Positions 34,801-40,700 are shown, counted from the stretch's first letter. The stretch: DNA of 64,000 nt from Microcebus murinus (GCF_040939455.1 NC_134107.1:13579537-13643536); one strand, 5' to 3'. Translations and numbers: made by a program. The notes: a model not told the origin generated them from the sequence alone.

Positions 34801-36095
34801 AAGTGAAAGGGAGCCTTGGGGCCACTGGTGAGCTGAGAGGCCCTACGGTCGCAGGAGGTCTTCCAGGCGTGAGTGTTCAAGGCCTAGAAGGAAACTTCCA
34901 GATACCTGGAATTAAGTCCTCTGGATGTGATGTGGCCCTGCCAGGTGTGCATGTGAAACTCCCAACCGGGCAGATTTCTGGTCCTGAAATCAAAGGCGAT
35001 CTGAAAGGCTCAGGAGTAGGTTTCCACGGGGCTGCTCCTGACATCGGCGTGAAGGGGCCGTCCTTCAGTGTGGCATCTCCTGACTCAGATCTTGGCGTCA
35101 GCTTGAAGGGCCCGAAAATCAAAGGAGGTGTGGATGTTTCTGCAGGTGTCAGTGCCCCAGATATCAGCTTGGATGCAGGGCATATGAGTGTCAAAGGTTC
35201 CGGGGGTGACTGGAAGGGACCCCAGGTTTCCTCTGCTCTCAACTTGGACACATCTAGGTTTGCTGGGGGCCTTCATTTCTCAGGACCAAAGGTAGAAGGA
35301 GGTGTGAAAGGAGGTCAGATTGGACTTCAGGCTCCGGGGCTGAGTGTGTCTGGGCCTCAAGGTCACCTGGAAAGCGGATCTGGAAAAGTAACATTCCCCA
35401 AGATGAAGATCCCCAAGTTCACCTTCTCTGGCCGTGAGCTGGTTGGCAGAGAAGTGGGGGTGGACATTAACTTCCCTAAAGCAGAGGCCAGTGTCCAGGC
35501 CGGTGCCGGAGAAGGCGAGTGGGAGGAGTCCGAAGTAAAACTTAAAAAATCCAAAATCAAAATGCCCAAGTTTAATTTTTCCAAGCCTAAAGGGAAAGGT
35601 GGTGTCACTGGCTCGCCGGAAGCATCCATTTCTGGGTCCAAAGGTGACCTGAAAAGTTCAAAGGCCAGCCTGGGCTCTCTGGAAGGAGAGGCAGAGGCCG
35701 AAGCCTCTTCACCCAAAGGCAAATTCTCCTTGTTCAAAAGTAAGAAGCCACGGCACCGCTCGAATTCATTCAGTGATGAGAGAGAGTTCTCTGCACCTTC
35801 CACCCCCACGGGGACTTTGGAGTTTGAAGGTGGGGAAGTGTCGTTGGAAGGCGGGAAGGTGAAAGGCAAACATGGGAAGCTGAAATTCGGTACCTTTGGT
35901 GGGTTGGGGTCGAAGAGCAAAGGTCATTATGAGGTGACTGGGAGCGATGATGAAGCAGGCAAGTTACAGGGAAGTGGAGTGTCCTTGGCCTCTAAGAAGT
36001 CCCGACTGTCCTCTTCTTCCAGCAATGACAGTGGGACTAAGGTCGGCATCCAGCTTCCGGAGGTGGAGCTGGCAGTGTCCACAAAGAAAGAGTAG
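16695..36095 (+). CDS. AHNAK: AHNAK (desmoyokin), giant PDZ/repeat scaffold protein; join 16695-16851, 17275-17462, 18339-36095
   Basis: This is the long form of AHNAK, a scaffold found under the plasma membrane, in the cytoplasm and in the nucleus. It is known to bind the S100A10-annexin A2 complex, L-type calcium channel beta subunits and dysferlin. The spliced frame gives 6033 residues (115 from exons 3-4, 5918 from the last exon), against 5890 in human. A PDZ domain spans about residues 9-90 with a GLTI carboxylate-binding loop at 23-26. A unique linker follows to about residue 620. The 128-residue repeats, rich in GPKVDI, GPDWHLKMPK and PKISMPD motifs, run to about residue 5000. A basic C-terminal region follows. 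The annexin A2/S100A10-binding segment, starting GKVTFPKMKIPKF, is intact at residues 5797-5816, exactly 143 past its human position. No frameshift or stop interrupts 17.7 kb of coding sequence. The exact human numbering is from memory. Confidence 0.98.
17030..17215 (+). repeat. MIR-like fragment in intron 3
   Basis: 'agtttcctcatctgtgcaat', 'gggtgttaccctgtccacct' and 'gtggtcacaaggattacatg' follow the MIR core and 3' order. It fills much of the 423-bp intron. Confidence 0.55.
17275..17462 (+). CDS. AHNAK: AHNAK coding exon 4 (PDZ second half)
   Basis: The acceptor ccctgctcag precedes 17275. The exon completes a glycine codon, then reads DQIVGATIYFDNLQSGEVTQ and on to SSEVVL. The donor ctg|gtgagt at 17462/17463 leaves phase 0. 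That phase matters: both the giant exon (18339) and the distant small exon (58112) can be joined in frame to it. Confidence 0.96.
17463..18338 (+). other. AHNAK: AHNAK intron 4
   Basis: The intron is 876 bp, from gtgagt to acceptor tgtctttctgcag. I see no repeat or other gene in it. In the short-isoform transcript, splicing from the same donor would skip the giant exon. Confidence 0.85.
18339..36095 (+). CDS. AHNAK: AHNAK giant terminal coding exon
   Basis: The exon begins SGDDEEYQRIYTTKIKPRLR in phase 0 after acceptor ttctgcag and stays open for 17,757 bp to TAG at 36093-36095. A 1.5-kb unique part precedes the repeats. Twenty-seven copies of the GPDWxL/GPEWxL tryptophan motif mark repeat units between about 19,870 and 32,750. 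The last 3 kb is non-periodic and holds lysine-rich clusters such as KSKKPRHRSNSF near residue 5915, compatible with known C-terminal nuclear localisation signals. The frame also opens at a GTG at 18411, but the true exon starts 72 bases earlier. Confidence 0.98.
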   Translation, partial: SGDDEEYQRIYTTKIKPRLRSEDGVEGDLGETQSRTITVTRRVTAYTVDVTGREGAKDIDISSPEFKIKIPRHELTEISSVGVETQSGKTVIRLPSGPEAASPATGSAVDIQAGAVSALGPEFQGPGHSKLQVTMPGIKVGSSGVNVSTKGIDLGGRAGVQVPASDISSSLGGGAVEVQGPSLESGDNGKIKIPTMKVPKFGVSTGAEGQAPAAKLSVSAPEFSVGHQGGRPGSTISGNIQAPQLEVSVPSANVEGLGGKLKGPQITGPSLEGNLGLKGAKPQGSIGVHTSAPKIGGSITSPSVEVCAPDVDVHGPGGKLNVPKMEVPKFSVSGSKGEGAGIEVALPTGEVTLPGVSGDVSLPKIATGGLEGKTKGAKIKTPEMIIQKPKISMQDVDLSLGSSKLKGDVKVSAPAVQGDVEGPQVAVKGTRVDIETLNLQGTLTGPKIGSPSGKTGTCSISMADVDLSAAAPKVKGGIDVTLPKVEGKVKVPEVDVKGPKVDVSVPDVDVHGPEWNLKMPKMKMPKFGTPGVKGEGPGVDVTLPKGDVSISGTKINVEAPNVNMEGLGAKLKDSDIKLPDVSVKTPKVSMPDVDLDVKGPKVKGEYDVTVPKLEGELKGPKVSIDAPDVDVHGPDWHLKMPKMKMPKFSVPGFKPEGPGVDVNLPKADVDISGPKVDVSAPEVSIEGPEGKLKGPKFKMPEMNIKAPKISMPDVDLHLKGPNVKGEYDVTMPKAEGEIKVPDVELKSAKVDINAPDVDVQGPDWHLKMPKMKMPKFGMPGFKAEGPEVDVNLPKADIDVSGPKVDVEVPNVNIEGPEGKLKGPKFKMPEMNIKAPKISMPDVDLHMKGPKVKGEYDVTVPKLEGDLKGPKVDVSAPDVEVHGPDWNLKMPKIKMPKFSMPSLKGEGTELDVNLPKANVDISAPKVDISAPDLSLEGPEGKLKGPKFKMPEMHFKAPKMSMPDVNLDLKGPKMKGNLDISAPKIEGEMNVPDVDIKGPKVDIKAPDVDVQGPDWSLKMPKMKMPKFSMPSLKGEGPDVDVNLPKADIDVSVPKVDIEAPDVSLEGPEGKLKGPKFKMPDMHFKAPKISMPDVDLHLKGPKVKGDVDVSVPKVEGEMKVPDVDIKGPKVDIDVPDVDVHGPDWNLKMPKMKMPKFSMPGFKAEGPEVDVNLPKADIDVSGPKVDIEAPDVNLEGPEGKLRGPKFKMPEMHFKGPKISMPDVDLHLKGPKVKGDMDVSVPQIEGEMKVPDVDIKGPKVDIDAPDVDVHGPDWHLKMPKMKMPKFSMPGFKAESPEVDVNLPKADIDVSGPKVDIEVPDVSLEGPEGKLKGPKFKMPEMHFKAPKISMPDVDLNLKGPKVKGDVDVSLPEVEGEMKVPDVDIKGPKVDISAPDVDVHGPDWHLKMPKMKMPKFSMPGFKGEGPEVDVNLPKANIDVSGPKVDVEVPDMNIEGPDAKLKGPKFKMPEMNIKPQKIPMPDVGLHLKGPKMKGDYDVTAPKLEGEIKAPDVDIKGPKVDINTPDVEVHGPDWHLKMPKVKMPKFSMPGFKGEGPEVDVNLPKAGIDVSGPKVDIGAADVNLEAPEGKLKGPKFKMPSMNIQTHKISMPDVGLNLKAPKLKTDVDVSLPKVEGDLKGPDIDVKAPKMDVNVGDIDIECPEGKLKGPKFKMPDMHFKAPKISMPDVDLHLKGPKVKGDVDVSVPKVEGEMKMPDVDIKGPKVDIDAPDVDVHGPDWHLKMPKMKMPKFSMPGFKAEGPDVDVNLPKADIDVSGPSVDIDAPDLEFEGPEGKLKGSKFKMPKLNIKAPKISMPDVDLNLKGPKVKGEIDASLPELQGDLSSPQIDIKGPRVDVEVPDVDLECPDAKLKGPKFKMPDMHFKAPKISMPDVDLHLKGPKVKGDMDVSVPKLEGDLKGPSVDVEVPDVDLECPDAKLKGPKFKMPDMHFKAPKISMPDVDLHLKGPKVKGDVDVSVPKVEGEMKMPDVDIKGPKVDIDVPDVDVHGPDWHLKMPKMKMPKFSMPGFKAEGPDVDVNLPKADIDVSGPKVDIEAPDVNLECPEGKLKGPKFKMPEMHFKGPKISMPDVDLHLKGPKVKGDMDVSVPKLEGDLKGPSVDVEVPDVDLECPDAKLKGPKFKMPDMHFKAPKISMPDVDLHLKGPKVKGDVDVSVPKVEGEMKIPDVDIKGPKVDIDVPDVDVHGPDWHLKMPKMKMPKFSMPGFKAEGPDVDVNLPKADIDVSGPKVDIEAPDVNLEGPEGKLRGPKFKMPEMHFKAPKISMPDVDFNLKGPKIKGDVDVSAPKLEGDLRGPELDVKGPKLDVDMPEVAVEGPDGKWKSPKFKMPDMHFKAPKISMPDIDLHLKSPKVKGEVDVDVPKLEGDFKGPHVDMSGPDIDIEGPEGKLKGPKFKMPDMHFKAPNISMPDIDLNLKGPKIKGDIDVSVPEVEGKMKVPDVNIKGPKVDVDAPDVHGPDWHLKMPKMKMPKFSMPGFKGEGPEVDVNLPEADIDVSGPKVDIEGPDVNIEGPEGKLKGPKFKMPEMNIKAPKISMPDFDLHLKGPKVKGDVDVSLPKVEGDLKGPEVDIKGPKLDINAPDVDVQGPDWHLKMPKMKMPKFSMPGFKGEGPEVDVNLPKADIDVSGPKVDVAGPDVNIEGPEGKLKGPKFKMPEMNIKAPKVSMPEFDLHMKGPKVKGDVDVSLPKVEGDLKGPEVDIKGPKVDINAPDVDVQGPDWHLKMPKIKMPKFSMPGFKGEGPDVDVNLPKADIDVSGPKVDVECPDVDIEGPEGKWKSPKFKMPEMHFKTPKISMPDIDLNLTGPKIKGDVDITGPKVEGDLKGPEVDLKGPKVDIDVPDVDVQGPDWHLKMPKMKMPKFGMPGFKGEGPELDVKVPKADIDVSGPKVDIEGPDVNIEGPEGKLKGPKFKMPEMNIKAPKISMPDFDLHLKGPKVKGDVDVSLPKVEGDLKGPEVDIKGPKVDISAPDVDVQGPDWHLKMPKVKMPKFSMPGFKGEGPEVDVNLPKADIDVSGPKVDIEGPDVNIEGPEGKLKGPKFKMPEMNIKAPKISMPDIDLNLKGPKVKGDMDVSLPKVEGDVKVPEVDIKGPKVDIDAPDVDVHGPDWHLKMPKIKMPKFSMPGFKGEGPEVDVNLAKPDIDVSGPKVDIDVPDVNIEGPDAKLKGPKFKMPEMNIKAPKISMPDLDINLKGPKMKGDVDVSLPNVAGDLKGPTVDIKGPKLDVDAPDIDIHGPDAKLKGPKLKMPDMHVNMPKISMPEIDLNLKGSKLKGDVDISGPKLEGDIKGLNMDVKGPEVDISGPKLNVEGKSKKSRFKLPKFNFSGSKVQTPEVDVKVKKPDIDVTGPKVDINAPDVEVQGKVKGSKFKMPFLSISSPKVSMPDVELNLKGPKVKGDLDVAGSNLEGELKGPKVDIKAPEVHLNAPDVDVHGPDWNLKMPKMKMPKFSVPGLKAEGPDVAVDLPQGGMNIEGPSMNIEGPGINVEGPEGELKGPKFKMPDINVKAPKVSVPDIDLNLKGPKVKGDVDVSLPKLEGDLKGPEGDIKGPKVDIGAPDVDVHGPDWHLKMPKVKMPKFSMPGFKGEGPEVDVTLPKADIDISGPNVDIDVPNVNIEGPDAKLKGPKFKMPEMNIKAPKISMPDFDLNLKGPKMKGDMDVSLPKVEGDLKGPEVDMKGPKVDIDTPDINIEGPEGKLKGPKFKMPEMHLKAPKISMPDIDLNLKGPKMKGDVDVSLPKIEGDLKGPEVDIKGPKVDISAPDVDVQGPDWHLKMPKVKMPKFSMPGFKGEGPEVDVNLPKADIDVSGPKVDIEGPDVNIEGPEGKLKGPKFKMPEMNIKAPKISMPDIDLNLKGPKVKGDMDVSLPKVEGDVKVPEVDIKGPKVDIDAPDVDVHGPDWHLKMPKIKMPKFSMPGFKGEGPEVDVNLAKPDIDVSGPKVDIDVPDVNIEGPDAKLKGPKFKMPEMNIKAPKISMPDFDLHLKGPKVKGDVDVSLPTVEGDLKAPDVDIKGPKVDIEAPDVDVHGPDWHLRMPKVKMPKFSMPGFKGEGPEVDVNLPKADIDVSGPKVDIDTPDIDIHGPEGKLKGPKFKMPDLHLKAPKISMPEVDLNLKGPKVKGDMDVSLPKVEGDLRGPEVDIKGPNVDIHAPDVDVHGPDWHLKMPKVKMPKFSMPGFKGEGPDVDVNLPKADIAVSGPKVDIDVPDVNVEGPDAKLKGPKFKMPEMNIKAPKISMPDIDLNLKGPKVKGGMDVSLPKVEGDLKGPEVDLKGPKVDIDVPDMDVHGPDWHLKMPKVKMPKFSMPGFKGEGPEVDVTLPKADIDISGPKVDIDTPDVNIEGPDAKLKGPKFKMPEMNIKAPKISMPDIDFNLKGPKVKGDVDVSLPKVEGDLKGPEVDIKVPSVDIDTPGVNIEGPEGKLKGPKFKMPEMNIKAPKISMPDFDLHLKGPKVKGDADLSLPKVEGDLKGPELDIEGPEGKLKGPKFKMPDVHFKTPQISMSDIDLNLKGPKIKGDVDVSIPKLEGDLKGPKVDIKGPKLDIDTPDIDIHGPEGKLKGPKFKMPDLHLKAPKISMPEVDLNLKGPKVKGDVDVSLPKVEGDLKGPNVDIRGPKVDIDVPDVDVHGPDWHLKMPKVKMPKFSMPGFKGEGPDMDVNLPKADIDVSGPKVDIDVPDVSLEGPEGKLRGPKFKMPEMNIKAPKISMPDIDLNLKGPKVKGDMDVSLPKVEGDLRGPEVDIKGPKVDIDIPDVNIEGPDAKLKGPKFKMPEMNIKAPKISMPDIDLNLKGPKVKGDMDVSLPKVEGDLKGPKVDIKGPNVDINAPDVDVHGPDWHLKMPKVKMPKFSMPGFKGEGPEVDVNLPKADIDVSGPKLDIDFPDVNIEGPDAKLKGPKFKMPEVNIKAPKISMPDVDLDLKGPKVRGDCDISVPKMEGSLKGPEVDLKGPSLDFEGPDAKLSGPALKMPSLDISAPKVSVPDVDLHLKAPKIGVSGPKIEGAEVDLKGPKVDLEAPSLDVHMESPDINIEGPDVKIPKFKKPKFGFGAKSPKADIKSPSLDVTVPEAELNLEAPEISVGGKGKKSKFKMPKIHMSGPKIKAKKQGFDLNVPGGEIDASLKAPDVDVNVSGPDAALKLDVKSPKTKKPMFGKMYFPDVEFDIKSPKFKAEAPLPSPRMEGEIQAPDLDISSPGINVEGPDIKVKAPKFKMPGVDVSGPKLEGDLKGPRVQANLDAPDINVEGPNAKVKAPSFGISAPQVSIPDVNVNLKGPKIKGDVPSVGLEGPDIDLQGPEAKIKFPKFSMPKIGVPGVKMEGGGAEVHAQLPSLEGSLNAPDVKLEGPDVSLTGPGVDLSSVNLSMPKVSGPDLDLNLKGPSVKGNVDASVPGMKVQAPGLDLRGVGGKVQIGGDGVKVPGIDATTTLNVGAPDVTLRGPSLQGDLAVSGDIKCPKVSVGAPDLSLEASEGGIKLPKMKLPQFGISTPGSDLDINVKGPQVAGELKGPGVDVNLRGPQISAPDMDFNLEGPKVKGSLGATGELRGPTVAGGLPGVSVQGLEGNFQIPGIKSSGCDVALPGVHVKLPTGQISGPEIKGDLKGSGVGFHGAAPDIGVKGPSFSVASPDSDLGVSLKGPKIKGGVDVSAGVSAPDISLDAGHMSVKGSGGDWKGPQVSSALNLDTSRFAGGLHFSGPKVEGGVKGGQIGLQAPGLSVSGPQGHLESGSGKVTFPKMKIPKFTFSGRELVGREVGVDINFPKAEASVQAGAGEGEWEESEVKLKKSKIKMPKFNFSKPKGKGGVTGSPEASISGSKGDLKSSKASLGSLEGEAEAEASSPKGKFSLFKSKKPRHRSNSFSDEREFSAPSTPTGTLEFEGGEVSLEGGKVKGKHGKLKFGTFGGLGSKSKGHYEVTGSDDEAGKLQGSGVSLASKKSRLSSSSSNDSGTKVGIQLPEVELAVSTKKE
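23952..25060 (+). repeat. AHNAK: 585-bp direct duplication inside the AHNAK array
   Basis: Bases 23952-24475 and 24537-25060 match with only a handful of mismatches at an offset of 585 bp (195 codons). A shorter 201-bp offset copy (67 codons) precedes it: the DVEVPDVDLECPDAKLKGPK segment occurs near 23,862, 24,063 and 24,648. This is off the 384-bp register, so a non-unit-length block has been duplicated. Confidence 0.9.
27160..27832 (+). repeat. AHNAK: Near-identical tract, copy 1 (partner at 29506-30178)
   Basis: The 673 bases match 29506-30178 with a single mismatch by eye (gagggcccag against gagggtccag) at an offset of 2346 bp. Sequence on both sides diverges at once. Unusual shared features include the variant NLAKPDI in place of NLPKADI. 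Confidence 0.93.
28000..28600 (+). other. AHNAK: Divergent, AT-rich island within the AHNAK repeats
   Basis: This segment (about residues 3335-3535) lacks the GPDW motif. It uses more A/T-ending codons (aaa, gat, aat, tta) than its neighbours. It contains a basic stretch KSKKSRFKLPKFNF near residue 3412 that resembles the C-terminal nuclear-type motifs. It separates two homogenised repeat runs. Confidence 0.75.
29506..30178 (+). repeat. AHNAK: Near-identical tract, copy 2 (partner at 27160-27832)
   Basis: See the partner tract. Just upstream of this copy (29461-29505) there are already several differences from the corresponding bases before copy 1, and just downstream 'aacattaaagcccc' replaces 'aatatcaaggctcc'. 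Confidence 0.93.
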
Positions 36096-36110
36096 AGGCC
36101 TCTGTATGTG

Positions 36111-36157
36111 TGTACATATATATATAGCAACACATCAGCCCGGCGTGTTTGTATATA
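36111..36157 (+). promoter_or_regulatory. Pair of Pumilio response elements in the 3'UTR
   Basis: UGUACAUA (36111-36118) and UGUAUAUA (36150-36157) both match the UGUANAUA consensus of PUM1/PUM2 and lie within 65 bases of the stop codon. Binding is inferred from the motif only. Confidence 0.5.
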
Positions 36158-36883
36158 AACTCCAGAGAGAAACACGCCGACAGCCTCAGCAATAATGCAA
36201 AGATTTTGCCTCTCCCGCTGGCAAGCGCTGAAAAACCAACCGCCTTTAGGCTCCTGGAACTATACAGCTAGGTAAAGAATTCCAAGTTCGTCCAGCCCAT
36301 GTGCAAAATCAGCAATATTTGCCTTAAGATTTCAGGTTTTTTTGCATTGAATGCTGAGAGCTCCTGTTTACTAAGCAAGCTTTTGTGTTTTTGTTATCCT
36401 CATTTTTCCTGAACATTGTTAGTCTTGGGGTATTGGAAACCCACTTTTTCATTGTAATGCCTTTTGGGGCTTTTGTTAGTAAGGGGGGGTGGGGTAATAG
36501 GCAGCAGAGGGGGCCACATCCCATTTCTCCTGAGATTGGATCCATTCAAACAGCAAACACTCAAAGACGGCTGAAGGAGGCGGCAGCCGGGTGTGGGGTG
36601 TTTTTAGAGCTCTTTAGCATTGCTTTTTCCCCAGGGGTGGCAGTCCCAGCTGGTTTAGTGCTGATGGGGAGAGGGAATTGAAATTTGTTTGCAAATTGTC
36701 CAACCCACCAGCTCAACATGAGGGGCTCCAGTCTGTGTTTTGTAAGAGAAATGTTTTATTTACAACCGCCGTGCTCCTGATACTCTGATTTCTTTTAACA
36801 AATGTTATCATGATTAAGAAAATTTCCAGCACTTTAATGGCAAATTAATTGAGAATGTAAGAAAATCGATGCTGTACCAGGCA

Positions 36884-36889
36884 AATAAA
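36884..36889 (+). terminator. AHNAK: Poly(A) signal AATAAA of long AHNAK mRNA
   Basis: AATAAA is followed 12-20 bases later by 'ttattaaccctgacgt' and then GT/T-rich sequence ('ctgtgttgtggggct', about 36926). That is a normal arrangement for cleavage near 36902-36910. Confidence 0.88.
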
Positions 36890-36909
36890 GCTGTTTATTA
36901 ACCCTGACG

Positions 36910-38450
36910 TCCCGTGCCTTTGCATTCTGTGTTGTGGGGCTGAACCGGGGCAGCAGGACACCCAGCCCTGACCATTCAGAACAGATCCACCCCGGAGTGT
37001 TGCTATTTCATCAGTGACTTTAGGCAGTGACCTCCGCACAGCTGGCATTCTTTGCTCCTTGGTGTCCAGTGTGAGGCTGGGTGCACCATTGCTGAGAAAG
37101 GAAGAGAGGCTTGGTCCCAGGACCCGCCCACCAACTTTGCATCCTCAGATGTGAATACAAGATTCAGAAATGGTTCTAAATGGGGAAAAGGGTATAGGTG
37201 TGAATGGATAAAAGGCCTACTGGAGTGGAAGAAAGGGCTGTGCCTGTGAGCCTGGGGCTTGCTTTCTGTTCCTGACTTGCCTGCAGGTTTTGCTGGGTGG
37301 CCTCAATCTACCTGCCCTCTGTTGGCCTCAGTTTCCTCTTTGAAATAAGGTGCTGATCTTGTATAAGATATCTTTATGGTCCTTTCTAGTCCATTTTAGG
37401 GATAAACATTATGAAAAATCTCTTCTGACCCAAGTCATCTTTTCATCTCCAGCTCTGTAGACAATACATTGGGTTGGGGCGAGGGGACTTCTAGTAACTG
37501 GCTCCTAATGTTGGTCATTGCTGGGCAGAGAGAAGTACCTTCTCGTACCAAAACAATTGGACCAAGCCCGTCCCCCTCGCTGTTCCCCAGAGCTGCTGCC
37601 TTTCTGTGGGTGGAGGCAACCCCAGCCCTCTCTGGTTCTCCCAGACCAGAGATGACAGCTCCTACCCCACCCCACCCTCTCCAGCGCTGGCTTCTCCATG
37701 GATTTCTGCATGTGCAGTGAGATCTCCTGCCAGTGTGGGCTCCACCTGTCCTTGCTTGGATTTCAGACATGCCTTCTCCACTTCATCTGTTCCCACACGG
37801 GACAGCAGAGTTTGTGTTCTTGGGGGTTTTGTAGCTCAGGGTGGCCCCTTGGTTTTGGAAAGAGGTAGGTTTGGAGGGAGGCCCTTGATCCCCTGATGCA
37901 TTTCTCTAGATGACTGACCTCACGGCTACTTTTCCTCACCCATAAATGGGGGTAGCATCCATAGGGCTGGAGAGCCTGTTCAAGTATCTGGGTTACGTAC
38001 TGTGCAAGAGCACCACATTTAAGTGTGCCGCATTCATGTCACAGCCATATGTTTATTTATGGAGAGCAGGAGGGCAGGTACGGAGTCCTAGAGAGGTGGG
38101 AGTGAGTCCCGCTTCTACAGAAACCCCTGGTGCACGGGGGGTGAGCAAGCACACACCCAGTGCACACACACCTGCACGATGTCCTGACCGGGCCTGGGCA
38201 CCCCTCAGGATGCTTCTTTCACTCAGCTCGAAGCCCAGCTCCTGTCTTTCAGCTCTGAAGCTGACGGTGCAGGGTGGGGCAGAGGGTGCATGCTGCCCCA
38301 AATGATGGCCCTGGTGTCTGCAGCAGAAGTTGAGTGGGTGACAATGGGGTACACATGTGTACATAGCTGGGGGTGCCCTTTAGGAGGCAGGAAAGATCCC
38401 TGGGGCAGAACTACCCAGGTTGTCCAATAATAGATCAATTTGAAAAAATG
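36910..38450. other. Downstream flank, no gene seen
   Basis: A MIR-like remnant lies at about 37270-37410 ('gttggcctcagtttcctctt'). Otherwise I see only unique, non-coding-looking sequence. For the short AHNAK transcript this is intron. Confidence 0.5.
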
Positions 38451-38728
38451 GTACCGGGCATGGTGGCTCATGTCTGTAATCTCAGCACATTGGGAAGCCA
38501 AGGAGGGAGGATCGCTTCAGGTCAGAAATTTGAGACTAGCCTGGGCAACACAGGAAGATCTTGTCTTTACAAAGAATAAAAAAAGGAGCTGGGTGTAATG
38601 GTACATGCCTGTAGTCCCAGCTACTGGGGAGGCTGAGGCAGAAGGATCCCTTGAGCCAAGGACCTGGAGGTTACACCGAGCTATGATTGTGCCTTTGCAC
38701 GACAACCTAGGTATTTCTAAAAAAGATT
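38451..38728 (+). repeat. Old Alu (AluJ-like)
   Basis: 'ccgggcatggtggctcatgt', 'cctgggcaacacaggaagat' and 'gaggttacaccgagctatga' give a diverged dimeric Alu. It lacks the lemur-type linker 'attaattggccaac', so it predates the strepsirrhine expansion. Confidence 0.8.
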
Positions 38729-38914
38729 TTTTTTTTAAATTTCTTTTTAGCTTGAGGAAGAGCTGATGCAAGTTAGCTGTGGCCCTTAGTGTTCATTCAT
38801 TCAATAAATATATTTTTTCTTTTATAATTTTTTTCTTTTTTATTATACTTCATTTCCTTTTTTTTTTTTTTACCTGCATGAACTAATAGTGTCTTATTCA
38901 ATAAATATTTTTTG

Positions 38915-40550
38915 AGTCCCGTGTGGCTGGATGTGTCCCAGCCCCACTGATCCCAGATTTCTCCTCTGCCGACCTCCACAGACCAAATGATGTGATGGGT
39001 GTGAAAAACCGGAATGCTCTGAACACTGGAAATAAACTCGTGGACATCAGGCATCCACCAGGGATAATGAGGCCAGTGACAGTTGCTGAGTTCTCAGGGC
39101 AAGACCTCACTCGCTGGGACAGTCAGGGGGTGGTGGGTAGGATGGAGAAAGAACACGGCAACTGGCCATTCAAACTTGAGAAACTTCTCAGCTGCCTCCT
39201 CTCACATCAGGCCCAGGCGGGAGGCGGTGGCCACAGGACAGGAGTGCTCCCTCCTGCAGGGACCACTGCCATAGCGGGGGTGGTGGCACAGGAGCAGGGC
39301 CACCGGGGTGGGGGACTGGTGGCGGGCCCATCCCAGGTGGCCTCGCTCCCCTCCTACCTGCCCACTCTCCTGACCCTCTCTCCCTCTGTTCCCCGGATGC
39401 CTTCATCACTACCCACCCCTGCCTTCTCTCAGTCCCCGGCAGGAATGGTCCAAGTTATCCCCAAAGTCCTGCAGGGGCCCAGACTTGCAAGGTCTTATGC
39501 TCTGAGGACTCGGTTCCCACATTCGAGGGTGAGAGCAGTGCCAGGAGACTGGGGAGGAGGCTGGGGGGCTCTTCCACGTCCTTCCTCAGAGTGCCAGCAA
39601 GGAGTGATTGCAAGGACTGCAGCCTTAAGGTCTACCTCGCTTCAGGCAGTGTGACCTTGCGTGGACAATGGTGTGGTTGAGGGTGCATTTGGAAAACCGA
39701 ATTATTTGCAATGCACCATCGCCTCACAAAGGGCCGGGAATAGTTTTCATAAACTCAAACTCATTTCTCAAAACAACAGTTCCATTTGAAGATAGTTCAA
39801 CCAAAAGGACTTTAATAAAGGGACTGTTTACTGAGTAGTGAGCAGGGCCAAAGGAGCCAACAAGGGCTGGTGAGCCCCCCAGAGACAGTGGGGAGCTCAT
39901 ACTATCCCTGGGCCAGAAGGGGCACAGGGAAGAAATGGTGTTCCTGAAGTCCAGCTTGAGCAGGAGGCAGAGGAGGGGCAGGGGCTGTAGCCATGGGGGA
40001 CCACAGGACCTGCCAGAACGCCGGCCACGTGAAGCAGGAAGAAATAGCCGACCCCTCGCTCATAAGGAAGCCCAGGTGTTGCAGGTGATCTCTTGGGGGC
40101 ACAGAGCAGGGCAGAGAAGCAGGGAGGAGGGGTCTGAAGGCAGAGGGGGCAGCTATAGAATAATCAGGCCCATGTCCTCATCCTGTTGTTTTCCTGTTTG
40201 GTAAATTTGAATTTTTATGTATTGAGGTTTCTTAAAATAGCCACAGTTATGTGGGATGCATTTAAGGTATGATCATAAAGTAACTTGTCAATTTTTTCTT
40301 GAACATACTTATACATCCCAATGGCTGTTCTGTTCCCTGTTTGGGAACAGAAAATTAGAATGTTTGGGAAAGTGAAAATTAGAATTTTCATGGAAAATTA
40401 AAAATATTTTTGTTCTCTCTCTTTTGAAATTGCCTTTAGAGTCACCTGTACATTTACAAAGAAATGTCTTTGGGGAAACACAGATCTTCCTTTCTCGATG
40501 TCTGCAAATAGCCAAAGGGCCTGGAAGGTACCCCAGGGTTTCCAGGACAA
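38915..40550. other. Non-repetitive stretch, no gene seen
   Basis: A 243-codon frame (38923-39654) shows no domain, splice context or recognisable composition, and I do not call it a gene. AT-rich L2-like remnants ('cattcattcaataaatat') precede it at about 38,790-38,915. Confidence 0.4.
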
Positions 40551-40559
40551 GATCCTGGA

Positions 40560-40700
40560 AAGATCACTGGCCTGGGAGTCAGTGAGATTTGCCGTGACCT
40601 TGGGCAAATCAAGGTCAATTTCTGAGCCTCTCAGTTTCCTTGTAACAAGGATAAGACATTCTCTAAGGTCCTTGCCAGCTCTACTAGCCCATGATCCTTT
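40560..40700 (+). repeat. MIR fragment
   Basis: 'cactggcctgggagtcagtg', 'gtgaccttgggcaaatcaag' and 'tctgagcctctcagtttcct' are in MIR order. Confidence 0.7.

Larger units (their letters stand above)
36096..36905 (+). other. AHNAK: AHNAK 3'UTR (long isoform)
   Basis: About 810 bases run from the stop codon to the expected cleavage zone after the AATAAA signal. No transposon is seen inside it, and its U-rich blocks look like ordinary 3'UTR. It carries two Pumilio-type sites near its start. Confidence 0.85.

Noticed and set aside
19868..35920. Long antisense reading frames (up to 322 codons) opposite the AHNAK exon, with repeated STLGPLMSTSG-type sequence
   Set aside because: They are the mirror image of the AHNAK repeats: the sense codon pattern happens to lack antisense stops, and they recur with the same 384-bp period. 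No independent promoter or known protein fits.
38923..39654. 243-codon frame downstream of AHNAK
   Set aside because: No ATG-context, domain or splice evidence, and the composition resembles random frame. No homologue recognised.
40328..40352. 10-bp inverted repeat ttctgttccc / gggaacagaa
   Set aside because: The arms are short and such hairpins are expected by chance at this scale. No matching regulatory element is recognised.
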